Part shown: positions 32,514 to 46,279 of the stretch, piece after piece
Layout: every line of letters begins with the position of its first letter
Position numbering within the stretch: the stretch's first letter is position 1
Assembly: GCF_040939455.1 (NCBI RefSeq)
Contig: NC_134126.1
Location: 2,476,375 to 2,540,374 of the forward strand
DNA: 64,000 nucleotides
Origin: Microcebus murinus
Lineage: Eukaryota > Chordata > Mammalia > Primates > Cheirogaleidae
Direction of reading: 5' to 3'
Notes under the pieces: generated by a model
Told to the model about the DNA's origin: nothing
The model's database searches: none
The model's input: the letters and a program-made list of their open reading frames with translations, nothing else
Position numbers and translations under genes: made by a program

Positions 32514-33440
32514 TTATATTCGTGAGTTTTTATTATGGTGTTCCATGCGTAACAGTGTTTTGAGTACTCCTTGTAGGGCTGGTCTTGTCTTGGTGAATTC
32601 TCTGAGACTTTGCTTATCTGAGAATGTCTTTATTTCTCCTTCATATATGAAGCTTAGTTTTGCAGGGAATAAGATTCTAGGCTGGGCATTGTGTTGTTTC
32701 AGAAGAGTAAGAATGGGGCCCCAGTCTCTCCTTGCTTGTAAAGTCTCATTAGAGAAGTCTGGTGTTATTTGAATTGGCTTTCCCTTGTATGTCACTTGCT
32801 TCTTTCATCTTACAGCTCTTAGAAGGGCCTCTTTAGTTGGTATTTTGTTCAGTCTGATGACTGCATGTCGTGATGTCTTCTTGTTTGCTTTGAATCTCCC
32901 AGGGGTCCTCTGAGCTTCTTGAACTTGTATATCGAGATTTTGAGCAAGGCCTGGGAAATTTTCCTCTATTATATCTTCAAACAGCTTGTCCAACCCTTGA
33001 GTGTTGTCTTCTTCCCCTTCTGGTAACCCTATGACCCTCACATTAGGTTTCTCACATAATCCCACATCTCCTGTAGGTTTGCTCTTTTCTCTTGTTTTTT
33101 TGCTCTATCTCTGTGACGGTTTTATTTAGTTGGAGGGTGTTATCTTCAAGCTCTGAGATTCTTTCTTCTGTTTGATCTACCCTGTTCTTGAGACATTCCA
33201 CTGTGTTTTGTAGTTCCCTGTATTGATTCTTCATTTCCAGGAGTTCGGTTAAACTTTTCTTCATTATGTCTATTTCTTTAGTGAACTTTTGTTCTAGGTC
33301 CTGGAGGCTTTTTGTGGTTTATTTTTGTTGGTTATTGAGTTGTTGTTGCAGCTCGGTGAGTGTTCTTATTATCCACATACGAAATTCCTCTTCTCTCATT
33401 TTGGTTGCCTGATTTGGGTTGGTGTCTGTTTCTAGGGGGC
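32514..33440 (-). pseudogene. L1 copy D ORF1, start codon deleted
   Basis: Coiled-coil, RRM and C-terminal parts are readable at 33264-33052, 33065-32805 and 32795-32514, and match copy A ORF1 closely (MTYKGKPIQITPDFSNETLQ; PALQGVLKTLL). The family ATG and the first 21 codons are removed by a 222-bp deletion whose junction is near 33454. A TAA (GAA in copy A) lies near 33320, a frameshift near 33055-33065, and a TGA near 32808. No ORF1 protein of normal form can be made. The deletion and the TAA are shared with copy E. Confidence 0.9.
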
Positions 33441-33454
33441 TGGTGCTCCTCTTT

Positions 33455-34742
33455 GTCTGTAGGTGGTGCTTGCTTGGAGGAATAGGCTATGCTGTTGTTT
33501 TTGTGTCCTCTTATCAGCTCTTGTTCTGGGCGGAGCTGGGTTGGGTAAGCCTGCCCTCAGGCACCACAAAATTCAGTTAGCAGGAGTCAAAGTTCTGTTC
33601 TCTGCTTCCAGGAAAAGCTGTCAGCGAGGGGCTTGAATGGTCTAGCTCAGCCAGAAAGTCTGTGTGTGGGGGTAGGGCTGTCTGAGACCCTCAGTCTGGA
33701 GCGGGCCTTGCTTCTTCCACCCTCCCCAACTCTGCAGCTACTCCTCGGCCTCTGTCAGCAGGCCAGACCTCACGCCACCAGGCCTCCCCGGACTGTGATG
33801 CAGCGGGGAGGTTCCCTGTGCAGGATGCCACTGTGCTGAGTGTTTGGCCTCCTTTTGGGAGGAGGGTTGCCCTGTAGGACGCTGATCTGCCCCTTAAGGC
33901 ACACACACCTCAGTAGGCTGTTCACGTATAACCCTTCTGTGCCCTGGGCAATGCTAGACCTCGGTGCATGGGATCTGGTCTGCAAGCCTGACCTCTGGGT
34001 CCTAGAGTTCAAACTGTATCCCCCCCAGGGAGAGGAGTTACGGTCCCAATTCACCCACAGGGAGCCCAAGCTGGGTCTATGTCTCTCAGCCTCTGAGTTG
34101 GCACCGTTCTCCTGGGAACACTATGCCAGCAGCACCTGGGATGGCTGGCGGGTAGGGAGCTCATAGTCCTAGTTCCCCTGAGTCAGCTGTAGGGTCCCAA
34201 AAAGGGAAGGTCCTGTTCCCTGGAGGTGCCTCTGGCTGGTGGCTGTATTGTCTCTCTGGCAGCCGCGGGTAGGGTCGGTGGAGGGGAGGAGGAGGCAATA
34301 TGGCGCCTGCCGCATGGCTCGGGTCTGTGCACACGGAGGTGCCGGGAGGGAGTTGGGAGTCTGGTGCCACCTCTGCTACAGGCTCACCGCTAGATGGCGG
34401 CGGCCGTCTCTGGGCTGGTGTCTGCAGATCTCTCCTCCCGCTGGGGAGCCCACCAGCAGTCCTAAATCAGGGGAGGGGAATGGTGAATTATCCACCTACC
34501 CTTCCCGCTGGTCTCCGAGCTGCTCCGGCGGTCTCAGCTTCCAGTTCTCCTTGGCAGCCTCCTCCCGTGGAGTCTCCCTGGGTCTCAGGTACCCCTCCTT
34601 CTGGCCCTCATCCGCTGTATGCTCGTCTTTTTGCTTCTTCTTCTTTTTTTTTTTTTTTCTAATTTCTGCTAGAATCTGTCTTTTCTGCAGAGACACTCTG
34701 TTTGGCGGTGTTTCTCGGCCGCCATCTTGATCCTCCCCCCTC
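33455..34742 (-). promoter_or_regulatory. L1 copy D 5' UTR (internal promoter)
   Basis: GC- and CpG-rich 5' UTR of about 1.3 kb, the region that acts as the internal RNA polymerase II promoter in primate L1s. Near-identical sequence is found at 59215-60455 in copy E. A T-rich run (34644-34660) lies near the 5' end. The open stretches of 120-163 codons on the plus strand here are antisense to the element and look like products of GC-rich composition. Confidence 0.85.
34721..34729 (-). promoter_or_regulatory. YY1-type site at L1 copy D 5' end
   Basis: GCCATCTTG on the plus strand, CAAGATGGC in element sense, within about 20 bases of the element start. In primate L1 this YY1 site sets the correct transcription start. 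It is intact here, altered in copy E (GCCCTCTTG near 60435), and near-intact in L1 F (GCCATCTTA, 61902-61910). Confidence 0.75.
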
Positions 34743-37700
34743 CTAGTTTTATTTATTTCCAACCCAAAGTGGAAAAAGGAATAGTGACTTCTTTGAGATC
34801 AACAGACTTTCAGATTCTCTGCCAAGCATACAGTCTGATTTTTAATCCATATGGGAAGGAAAATTGCTTTATTTTGACCATCACACACACCATTTATTCT
34901 GTAATTCAACTTAAAATCCTTCAAGACAAGGTATAAGTCCAAAAGATTTTGTTCCTGAAACATATATCCCACATGTTAGAATTCCTAAAACAGTTTTTTC
35001 TCAGAAGTCTAATTTCTAACAGCAATTAAAAAATTTTTTTCAATGACATGCTAGTAGCAACGAGCACATGCAACACTCAGATTTGGGTATCTAAATATCA
35101 TTCCTGAATAAAAGAGAATCTGCACTCTTTGAATGGGCAGCTCATTTTAGGACTGAGGCAAGAAAAATAGAAAATGAACTTTGAGGTCAAATAGTGCCAC
35201 AAAGTAAGAAAGTACTCAAAAATAAAAGTAGTGGGCCATGCCAAAGGGACACTGCAACCAATCTGAGAAAGTTCCAAAATGCCAAGCTGGAATAGACTGG
35301 ACAACAAAATAGATCATGTAGTATTAGACAATAATCCAACATATACACTAGATGTATGTGAACTCTAACTGATATAAATTGTTGAACAAACAAACAAATA
35401 AATAAATGAAGGAGGGAAAAAAGACCTTCCTTGCAGAAGAATCCCAAATATATTAATATATGTAGATACTTGCCCATCCAGGAGGAGTTCTTAATTCCTA
35501 GCCTCCTACTCCCCTCTGAGGGTGCGTGAGACAGTGTCCTCCCATTTCCAAAGAATAGCGTATGTATGTAAAGAGAAAAATAGTAACTTCAATTTTCAGA
35601 GATCTAGCAAACACTACCTTAAGCACATGGTAAACATTAACATCATCAATGATATCATACATATACCGTGTTCCACCTGATACAATATGAGAAAAACAAC
35701 TCTGTCATATTCTAAAATCCATAACCCCAGTTTCATCATGAGAAAATTACCAGACAAACTCAGTTTGAGGGAGGTTTTACAGATGACCTTGTTTTTAGTC
35801 CTAAAGATTATGAAGGTAATGAAAAAATAAGGAAAGAATTATTGAGAAACTGCAACAGATGAGAGGAGATTGGGTAGATGTGACAAGGAAGTATAATGTG
35901 ACACTTTGTAATGAATTCTGCAACAGCAAGAGGATATTACTGGTAAAAAGGGAAAAACGAAGTAATGTAACTATAGAGAGAAATTGGATTTCTACTTTAC
36001 CTTCAATAAATTCAGAATTAGAACACATAGAGATGTTAAGAAATAAATATAAGATTATATAACATATGTGAAAGACAATATGAAATATAAATATATTTTA
36101 CTAGAATGAATATAATCTCTACTACCTATATCATCATATCACAGGAATTTCTGTTTTCCAGAAGTTATTTTTATATCTCAAATTTTAAAAATGAGAAATA
36201 AAGTGAGTAATTTTCCACTAGGGATGAGCTCATTGAGAAAGTTCCTAGAACCAGCCTACCCACCACCTGTATCATGTTTCCCATAGCCAAGGAATTTGCT
36301 AAGAGGTACTGAAAAAATATTAATTCCCTAAGCTGATTTTCTCATTGTTTCATGATATAGGGTCATCAATGCCTTTTGAATTGCTGCTTACAAAATCTTC
36401 AATCTGCCTTTGCTAGTAACAACTTCATCTAACCATAGGAAGAAGAATTATACAATTGAAAAAGATTACTTCTTTTTTCCTCAACATTTAACTGGGCAGA
36501 ATATCAGTATTTTAATCATAAAATAGTTTCAACTACTTTAAACTGAACAATAAATATTCTCCATGAGTTTTTAACCCTAATTTGATTTTTTCATACTCAT
36601 TTGAATTTTTAAAAATAGCTTTCCTACAAAGTCCCAAGTTTTCTATTAAAATGCACATAGATGCACTAGTAGATTTTATAAGAATTCATAAGAAAAATGT
36701 CATGTAATCAAAACTAATTATGTGATTCAAAAATATAAATGAAACCTGAAGACCATTTCTTAAAACTAGAATCACATTTTTAAAATAAAGCTACACAGTT
36801 GTTCATTTTATAAAAATAAATACTATCTCACCTTTCTTACTTATCTAATCTTGGATAAACCTGTGCCCCAGTACTCCATCTTTTGACAATTAATGGTCAT
36901 TATATGGTAGAGAAAAGTTCCAGGAGTTTGTTTTACATTTCTTAAGATGGTATATTACATTTGTCATACTACCTTCAAACTAAGACATTTTGTTAAATGT
37001 GCAAAGATAGAAACTGCCATGAATCAATATCAAAATTTTCACACTGCATTTTTGTTCTATTTCTTCTATATGTGTGTAAAATATAATTGTAAAATAAAGG
37101 TTTATCAGTGTATAAAGGAGCATTTTCTAAATTGAAAAAAAACATTTGCATATTTGTATATTGGTGCAAATTGAAAAAAAAAACATTTTCTTTAATAAAT
37201 ACATCCAATTGATTACTGTTATACTAATAGGATTGTTCAACTCTTTAAGTCATCCAGGTAAATTGGCACATTTCCATAGTCCCAGAGCCCAAAGAAATAT
37301 CTATAGAGAAAACATTGCTGAATTTTAATAAGTTATCTTTCTCTCCTTTTTAATAGTTACTTATATTAATGTAACCATATATAGATTAAGAGCAATATTA
37401 GGAGGAGAATTTTCATGTGATGATACCTTTGATCATTTCAGTAATGTAAATTAAAAGTTACAGTATAAAACTTCATTTCAATGCATTTTTAGTATTGGTG
37501 TTATATGTATTATATATTCTATAGTTACATTCATATATTTTTTATTTGTTTATATTTTCACTCTTTTTAACATTTAGATATATTAAAATTGTTTGCAAAA
37601 CGTATTGACACGTATTTCCCAGCAAAAGAGAAAGTGTCAACACAAAGATGAAGTGAATATGATCTTGGGGACAGGAAAGCAAGTTCAAGCTCTAATTCTA

Positions 37701-39949
37701 AGAATTTATTGAGTTAGCAGCAGCTATTTATTGAGTTACTTGCTTGCTACTTTGCTTTTAAATTTTGCATATATGTTTAAATCTTTGTTCAAGCCAGCAT
37801 AAAAAATAATATACATTTTATAACTGGATTATTCATCAGATTTAAGGTTTTTTGTCTACTACATTCAATTATTATTTATATTTACAGGCAGTTCCATTCT
37901 ATTTTTCCTATTTTTTTATATTATAAAACATGCATTTTTTCTCATGTATTTTACATAAATAACTTATGAGTGGACAAAAAGAAGAGTGTTCAACTTATTT
38001 TATAGCTAATTTTTTCCCTTTTATTAGGCACAATATTCATCTGTGATGAAAAACTGGAGAAATTAAAGAGCAGATACTGTAACACTTTGTCAAACTTTGG
38101 TCCTAAGCCAAGTGTAGTAATAAACCATAGATTATTGGGAGCGAAAATGTTGACAAGTAATTGGCAAGGGTAAAATAAATTGTACTGGACAATAAAAATA
38201 TTTAATATCTTCAATTTTAATGTCCCTCTCCAATATTGCACATATCATCATTTTTTACACTGAATATGTTGTAGTTCAAATTGTGACAATGTGAACTGAG
38301 TATAGCACTTTAAAAAGAGTGTAAGTAATTCTGACAACAAAGGGGAAGCTATACCAACATGTGGCCCTGCAGCATTTTCCCCACAACAATGTATCAATTT
38401 ATGATCACTGTGTTAGCCAAACTCAGTCTCCAAATAAATACTGATAAGTAGTTATCTATAATATAATTAAGCACATTCTCAATCAATATTTACTTAATGA
38501 AACTTGCTGAAATTACTCCCTTCATTGATTTTTTGTTGTTGTTGTTGAACATAAGAGCATATTTTGAACTTTGTCTTCATTTTGACCTTGGCTCATATCT
38601 CAACTATGACAGAATAACTTTAAAATTTAAAAATCTTAGCTACTAATGACTTTTCCCATTTATTCAATTTTATTTGGTTAATATTTTGTTATGAGCAACC
38701 AAAACAACAAACTTAATTTGTTATAATGCCATATAGATCTTATAGAGAGTATCACATCCATTTCATTCAGTTTAAGAGTGCCCACTTGAAAACACTGAAG
38801 AATTTCTTGTATTTTCTATCTGTTAAAGTTGACATTGATGTAAGTCATAAAAAAGAAAAAAATTCTCTCAATGGTAACAATTTAGTGGTACAGTGACCAT
38901 AATTAATTATATTCATCTTGGGGATGCCATTAAAATTTAATGAGAAAATGACTTTGGGAACCAAAATTAGTGACTGAAGCACTTGATTAGTCAATTGTTT
39001 AAAGGCATTTAGAGGTAATGAGGACATAAAAAAGGAGAGCAATTATATACCTAAAATATAAAATTTGTGAACACTATTTACAATAAAATTTAGAGACAAG
39101 GTGTCCCCATGAACTTCAAAAAGTGGGTAAAAGCAAACAGCCACACGAAATTTGTTACTAATATATATTCAGAAGAAAAGCAGTGAGAATAATTATAGCA
39201 TGGGATAGCCACAATAATAGGAGAACCCTCAAACAGACAACAGCTATTTATTGTAAAACATGGGGTCCAATTTGGGACTAACAGATGAAAATGGGAAGTA
39301 GTTTTTGCTGAATTCAATAACATATGAGTGCAGAGTTCATGGTGCTTCCCCATGGCTTGAGCTGTAAACCCAGAGTGAACTCTTAGAACTTACAAGCTAA
39401 ATCTATTTTATGGGAGAGGATAGCACACTGAAGGGAAATTGAGGAGTAAGCAAAATAGGCCAATTAGAAAAAATAAAAGAACAAAAGAAAAGATGGTATA
39501 GATAAAAGTGGAAGAGGGGAACTATGTCAGGAGATTTCAGAAAGGAAAATCCATATTTTTGAGCATCATACCCAAAGCAACTGAGATTGGGCTATGTATC
39601 ATTAGAAGATTCATCCTGAAGTACATGGACTTCAGGAAAATTAATTTTGCATATCAAAATGAGTTTTAATTCCACAGAAAATTATTATAAGAAAAGAAAG
39701 AAAAATACACAGAACAATATGCTTTTAGAAAATGAAAGCATGCTAAAAAGTCAGGCTCCCAGGACACATCAACCCTGTAGCCTTCTCTATTTGAAAATGG
39801 TCTAAAAAGCATTAAGAAACTAATAATGAGACCAGTATTCCTGTAGTAAAAGAAGACAAAGACATCATGAGAAACAAAAGCCATAGAAAAGTACAGAATA
39901 CCCCCCCAAATCTTGCAAAATACTTTTGCAAAATTTTTTTTAATCAATT
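34743..39949. other. Long stretch without recognised genes or repeats
   Basis: AT-rich, unique-looking DNA. Open stretches of 60-100 codons occur on both strands but none has a recognisable domain or a coding-like composition. Small simple repeats only: an AAAC/AAAT-rich run at 35384-35408 and a (TTG)n run near 38530-38546. Old, highly decayed repeats may be present below what I can recognise by eye. Confidence 0.45.
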
Positions 39950-40280
39950 GACACGTACAAAGATATGTATTAATACATTATGAACAAATGGATTTATTCA
40001 GGAATGTAATATTGGTTTAATATGTGAAAAGTTAATTAATGTAATACACTGTGTCAGTAGGACAAAGGTCAAAAACCACCTGATAATCTCAATAGATGCA
40101 AAGAATAAAAAGGATTAGACAAATTTTAATACACTTTTATGATTAAAAAAATAACTAGAAGAGAACTTCCTCAATCTGAAAAACTTCCTCAATCTACAAA
40201 AAATCCATAGCTCTCATAATACTTAATAGTTAATGACTTACAAGAAGATGATGAGGGGATCTGCAAATGACAGAAAATTC
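39950..40280 (+). mobile_element. Old L1M ORF2 fragment (RT region)
   Basis: 'gaacaaatggatttattcaggaatgtaatattggtttaat', 'ttaattaatgtaatacactgtgtca', 'cctgataatctcaatagatgcaaagaataaaaaggat', and 'ttcctcaatctg' follow the order of the L1M RT region. A 17-bp phrase (aacttcctcaatctga/c) is repeated at about 40165 and 40183. Confidence 0.7.
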
Positions 40281-40384
40281 ATGAGTTATTATAAAGAGTG
40301 GTAAATTTTATTTAAAAATTACCATCTACTTTTCAAGGATATTATTAAGAAAATTAAAAATACAAGCCTCAGCTTTGGAGAATG

Positions 40385-40670
40385 GATTTGCAATGTTATC
40401 TATCTAGATGCATGCTTTTCTGTGCTTTCTGCCAGAAAAGCATGCCCTACGTTAGATGGGTACAAACTATATGGTACTGTGTGGCCAGATGTCTGTTTTT
40501 ATAAATAAAATTTTATTGGATCATAGCCACATCCACTATTTTATATATTGTTTGTAACTGTTTTTGAGCTACAGTGGTAGGGCTGAGCAGATCGAAGAGA
40601 CAATGTACGACCAGAAAGCCTAAATTTCTTTCCTGTCTAACCACTTAAGGAAATTTTCTAAATTTTGCTA
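40385..40670. mobile_element. Ancient DNA-transposon-like repeat (hAT/Charlie type suspected)
   Basis: 'gtctgtttttataaataaaattttattggatcatagccacatccactattttatatattgtttgtaactgtttttgagctac' is the core of a widespread ancient mammalian repeat that I associate with non-autonomous hAT elements. It continues with 'agagacaatgtacgaccagaaagcc'. The family name is not certain, and its terminal repeats are not identified. Confidence 0.45.
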
Positions 40671-43600
40671 CACATAATACACATCAGGAAAATGCAAATG
40701 AAAATAAAACTGAAATGAAATACCAGTATCTACCAACTAAATGACCAAATAATATATCAATTGGATGATTAATTAATTTAAAAATAAATTATGTGTTTGT
40801 TATGTGCCAGACGTTGTGCTGGTCAAAGGTCCAGCACATCTTTCCCCCAAAGGGAAATATGATAATCGTTCTCAATGGCGACACAGAAATATGCACAAAT
40901 AAGCACATCTTATTTCAGAATTTACACAGTTCTATTATGGGAATACAAGAAAGAACATCTCATGTGGCCTGAGGATATTAGATAAAGCTTTCTGCAGTAA
41001 CTCTTGGACTAAATTTTAATTATTGAATAATGTTAGCTAGGCAAAAATCCAGAAATAAAATGTCATAAGATATATGTGGGAAATGTACAAGCATTTAACT
41101 GTTGAATCACAAAGCATAAAAATGTAGACAGTTGAGGATCAAAAGATAGGCATAACTGGAAATTATTTTTATAATGTCCACCAAAGCCTTTAATGTTACA
41201 TTTTAGCCCCATATATTTATACAAAAACTAAGAAAATAATCATAACTGTGGAAAAAGGTACAAATATTTTTACTACAATAACAATGATAATACAATTTGG
41301 AAAGATGTACTCAGATATCTTAAACTGTACAGTATAGCATGTTAATATTATGGTGACATTAATATATTTTCAAGTAATTTTTAATAAGATTGGTAAGCAT
41401 TTACAATTATAATTCTAATATTAGGATAACAGATTATTCACATGTAGGAAAATGCCAATTTTTCAAAAAATATATTTGTTCCTTTATTAATAGCAAAATT
41501 CACATGAAGTAATGCATCTAAATGCTCACTGTTTCACCCATTAGAATAAATTTTTGTGCCTCTTCTACATAATTGTAACAGTGCATTTTGTATATGGTAA
41601 ATGAGATTGTAAATGCTTAACTTTTTTTGTTTCTTGTTTCATCTTTCAAATTTTTATATTAAGAAGAAAGTTTCAGATTAAAAAATCAATAATGAAAATA
41701 TAATTAAAAATAAATTAGACTAAAAAATGTAGTGTCTAATTCTGCTAAAATATGAGCTATGAGTGCAAATATGGAATAGCTAACTAGTTTTTGGTGACTA
41801 AATTCAAATCTGATGGGCTAAAAACTTTCAGATTATTCAATTACTATTGTAATAACACAAAAGTAATGTATATTGGGAAAAGATGTAATACATTATAATA
41901 ATCCATTGTTTAATATAACCCTAAACTATTAAGCATAAAAATGGGAAATTGCTATTCTAAAAGTTGCACATATTAAAATATTAAATTTATAACAGCAATA
42001 TATGAGGTGAAGTAAAATTCTTTTCAGGAGATTATTCAAAGATACAGTGACTGCTAAAATCACTAAAGTAATGTTTAGTCAATGAATGAATGATTTGAGG
42101 AATATACTCTTTTTGCTAATGATAACAGTTGTTTAATTTAAAACTTGATTTAAAAGTTACAATTATTATATTTATGTTCACCAATTATACTATTTCTGCC
42201 ATTATTCAATATTATGCCTGGTCAATCTATTACTACATTATATTGAACTTATGCCAGATGAGCAATTTTGCAACTATCAAAATCAAGGCCATTCTAGTTT
42301 TATCAACTAGTCTCAAAGACATAATATCAATTGTAAACAAATCAGAATAAAATCCAAACAAACATAAAACCCAAAATAGAAACAAAAATGTAACCTAAGA
42401 CAGTAAAGAAATGCTAATGAATTTAACCTACTATCTAATTAGCTATGTTAATACTCTTGTAGCAGACAGCATCTGTTAAAAAATACATAAGATGTAATGC
42501 ACAAGCTAAGAGTTAAAGCTCAGTGTTTTAAATAGTATGAAAATTTTCTGCAAATGGAATAAAGCTTGTAAAATAGTGGACTAAATAGCAAATTATTTAG
42601 GACTAGCCATGTTAAAGACTTTAGTGAGTTAAACGAATCTGGGCGTTGCTACAATTACCAAACTATAATATTCACTTCCATAGAAGAAAACTGCCAAGGA
42701 AAAAGTCATGTCTACCACAGACAATTTTCTATAAATAATTGGTTTTTCTTTCACTTTTTCACTATCACAATGTCTACAAATTTATAGTTAAAAATATTAC
42801 TGCAGCCCATAGAAAGAAAATGTAAAATATTATGAAGGATACAAGAATCCTCTAAAAGTACAACCTCTCAGGCTATTTTGAGACTGTTTCCTAAACAGTA
42901 TGGAAAAGTCAAAGTAAAAGAGTGAGACAAGCATAAAACTCCTGGAATGGAAGCAAACATGATATAAATCACTTTAGAAAACCCAGAAACCAACGATGAT
43001 CAACTCTGAGAAACATTTTTTAAAAATAAAAGTTGATGATAATAAATCAGGACATGTTGCTAATGCAATTAAGAATAAAAGGGAGGAATAGAGGATTTCA
43101 GGAGGCCATGACTTTTTACTTCTCATTTCTAATCTGAGGATGGTAATAGGTTTGTTTACAAAACGTATGATGCGCAGGAATTTAATAAGAGCTACTTTTA
43201 ACCAATTTTCTATGTCTAGAAAAGCACCAGTTTTGTTTATTATAACACTCCTACAAAACCAGGAAACATTGTGTTATGCCTTAAATTCTGCTTAAAATAA
43301 ATTTCAAGTAGTTTTGCTATTATATAATAATTTAATTTTGTTATTTTTATTTTGTTATCTGAGTTTAGGTGATCTCTGGATTTTCTTTTTCTTATGAATA
43401 CCTCAACTTGCAATCACTAATTACTTTATTTTTTACAAGATTTACAAAAATCTGCCATACCTGAAGATATCAGGGTTCAAAAGTAATAGGTATTAATCGT
43501 AGTTTTAATGTTTAGACTCTACAGGTACTGATCTATTTACATTTTCATAATCTACTATAAAAATATTGTTTCAATAAAATCTATATAGAAATATTTTGGT

Positions 43601-44609
43601 AAATTTTATAATTTAATTTAAATGAACTTTACTTCTTTCAGAAAGATCATGATTTATTATAGACCACATCACCGACATTGTACTTCATCTTTGGGGAAGA
43701 TGGGAATCTGAGACTACAGAATTCACAATACAGAATTGTGAATCTACAGATTGTTATATGTATTTTTAAAAACTGAGTTCTAAGAGAATAATGATGCTTT
43801 CTTCCTTTTATATACTCACTTCTTAACAGTGTCTGTTAATCTTAAATTTTATATTACACTAGCCACAAACATGAGATGCTTTAGAAGCTCGAAGGATGAA
43901 GTAATATCATTCTGAAGATGCTGTAAAAACTGTGTAAGAGAAGTATTTATCAAGGAAGAGGTTTGACTGTCTTGAGAAATAAGGAGGAATTCTCCTGGGG
44001 ATGTTCATTCTTTCTACAGGTATCTTTATGTACCTGACATATAGTGGGCTCTTTGAGTTGTGTATAGAGTAAGAGCCCTAAAAAGAGGAGAATAAGGTGT
44101 AGGTTACTGTCTATAATGAGGCATTCCTGGCAGACAAAACAGCATATTTAAAGGCTCAGGTTCTTAGAACAGAACAAAACAAAATACTCACTTGGATGTT
44201 CATAGAATTGCAAATATGTTTTAATGGCTGGAATAAAGTATATGTGAGTCAGAGAAGAAGAAAAGAATAGAAACCATTCCATGTAATCATTCTATTCAGA
44301 TTGTGAAGTCATCTGTAGAAATTCTAAATTACTGAGGAATTTATGAAAAACTAAAAGTAGACATTAACCATATGCAGTTTTATCATATTATATCTCTTAT
44401 CTTGCTTTAATACTTATATTTTTCCATAGATAAAAACACTTAGAAAACATTTGATAAAAAGAATAATATGTGTATATATATCACTTCTCAATGATAAATA
44501 GGATTTTACCAAATGTATATTGATTGCATAAATCTTATCTTACTTTTAAGAATGGAATATCTCCTAAGTTTACTTTATAGATTTTCTCAGTAAATTGCTA
44601 TATTAAAAA
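40671..44609. other. No clear feature
   Basis: AT-rich DNA. A phrase at 40797-40825 (tttgttatgtgccagacgttgtgctgg) looks like the start of a MIR or L2 remnant but is too short to call. Another weak MIR/L2-like phrase (ggcattcctggcagacaaaacagcatatttaaaggctcagg) lies at 44120-44161. Confidence 0.45.
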
Positions 44610-44800
44610 TAATTGACACCTTTCTGAGTGCCCAGCACTGAATGAGGAACTTTGCATCTATTAACATGAATACTTTCAACAAGATTGCAGGAATAGTTAT
44701 TATCAATACTGTTTTGGAGAGGAGAAAACTGTGTCTCAAAGAAATTAAGTAACTGTTTCAGTGCCACAAAAATAAGTACTAGGGCTAACGATCAAATTCT
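44610..44800 (+). mobile_element. MIR SINE remnant
   Basis: 'gagtgcccagcactgaatgaggaactttgcatctattaacatgaatactttcaacaag', then 'gagaggagaaaactgtgtctcaaagaaattaagtaactgtttcagtgccaca'; this is a readable MIR core and 3' half. Confidence 0.8.
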
Positions 44801-46073
44801 TTCACATTAGGCTCAAATTTACGCACATAAACACATACACACACACCCTCACATTTGTTTGATTTGACTACACTGTCTTTCAGTATGATTCAGAGAACTT
44901 ACTTTTTTTAATTTAGAGAATTTAGAATCCCTATTTGCCTTGAAATTACTTTAGCAAGCTTAATGGCTAAGGCTTTGGCTAACTACAATGAGAATATAAA
45001 GATTTATATCCTTATCAGTAATTATTTTATTTTTCTCTGTATCTTCCCAGTCCAAGCTTCTGAATTACATTTGTACAGGAGGCAAATGATACATATAAGC
45101 TAATCCTTATATTAAAAGTTTCTAATTAATAATTAATTCATTCCTTTGAAATGACTCAATACTTTGAATTGAGCTTTAAACCAAAACAAAACAACCAGCC
45201 TATTTTGCAAAAGGACTAATTTTGCATCAGAGTTATTCTCTGACATACAATAAAAGCTTTTGAGTTGTTTATCAAAGAGTCCCTTTTGACTTTTTGTATC
45301 ACTTTTAGTTGTTTGGGATTTCAGTGTTATTCTAAGGCTAATAACTTCTTAGTTATTTCCTCTGTCTTTAAACCTCCTTCAAAACTAATTCAACCATCTT
45401 GTACACATCAAAGGCATTCTTTACCAAGGCTCTCCTGAAACAATTCTAAGTAATATTTGAATTCATGAGGGATAAATGGGTCTCTATCTAAATCTGATCA
45501 TGGCATATGAAAATTTATTCATGGATGCAATAGTAAGGAGATAATTATTATCTGTAGGTTAGATTTCAAGAAACTCCTCATACTCGGTTCCATATTTGTC
45601 ATCCTTCTGGGTTTAATCACTATTGGGTGCCAATGACCCTTAACTACCTTTCACTTCTTTTGTTAGACCACTTATGATCATAAAAATATTGGTTATCTTT
45701 TACCTCTGGTATCTTCTTGAATAAGATGTCATGACTATAAACAAAATGAACTGAGTATCTTTACATTTTTGTATTTTTTCTTAACTCCTGAACACAAATG
45801 GAAGACATAAAAAATTCATAAAAAACTAATGTGTATAAGAATTCACAGTTAATAAAAATTCATATTTTAGCATATAAATCTATAAGCTATATAGACAATC
45901 AATTGTGAATTTTATACATATTTTATATTACATATGTAATGTCTTATGTTTAATACAGAAAGTTCATTTGTAGATACACATATGTATGCATTATTCTATG
46001 TGGCACATAAATAGAGAGATCCCAAATGTATACAAGAATTATTTCATATAAGACTATATAGTTATAACATGTT
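44801..46073. other. No feature recognised
   Basis: AT-rich DNA; a short CA-rich run at 44824-44848. Confidence 0.45.
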
Positions 46074-46279
46074 TTTATTTTTATTTTTAATTTCAACATA
46101 TTATGGGGGTACATATGTTAAGGTTACGTGTGTTGCCTTGCCCCCTTTCCACCCTGGAGTCAGAGCTTCAAGTGTGTCCATCCTCCAGATGGTGCGCATC
46201 ACACTCATTATGTATGTATATACCCTGCCATCTGCCTGAAGATGATAAATGTTATTCCTATATGTGCCCTTAGGTGTTG

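Larger units (their letters stand above)
28344..34742 (-). mobile_element. L1 copy D, full length, defective
   Basis: Minus strand. A TTTA-rich tail and T runs (28344-28395), 3' UTR (28396-28602), ORF2 (28603-32474), ORF1 remnant (32514 to about 33440), 5' UTR (about 33440-34742). The 5' end reads (in sense) GGAGGATCAAGATGGCGGCC, the expected primate L1 start with a YY1 site. Length is about 6.4 kb. It differs from copy A by a 222-bp deletion across the ORF1 start, also present in copy E. The target duplication is not resolved because the tail and flank are both TTTA-rich. Confidence 0.95.

Noticed and set aside
33440..33460. The 222-bp loss in D and E as 5' UTR-to-ORF1 splicing
   Set aside because: Copy A shows GACAGGGAC at the left border and CCCCCAAAGAGG at the right; there is no GT donor or AG acceptor at the joint. 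A CA microhomology suggests deletion.
34239..34730. 163-codon open frame as a gene or an ORF0-type antisense protein
   Set aside because: It lies antisense in the GC-rich 5' UTR of copy D and I recognise no ORF0-like sequence; other frames there are open to similar lengths, as expected from composition.
35801..39947. Several 60-95-codon frames (for example 39090-39353 and 39666-39947) as small host genes
   Set aside because: No domain, no splice context, and frames of this length are common in AT-rich DNA of this size; not supportable by eye.
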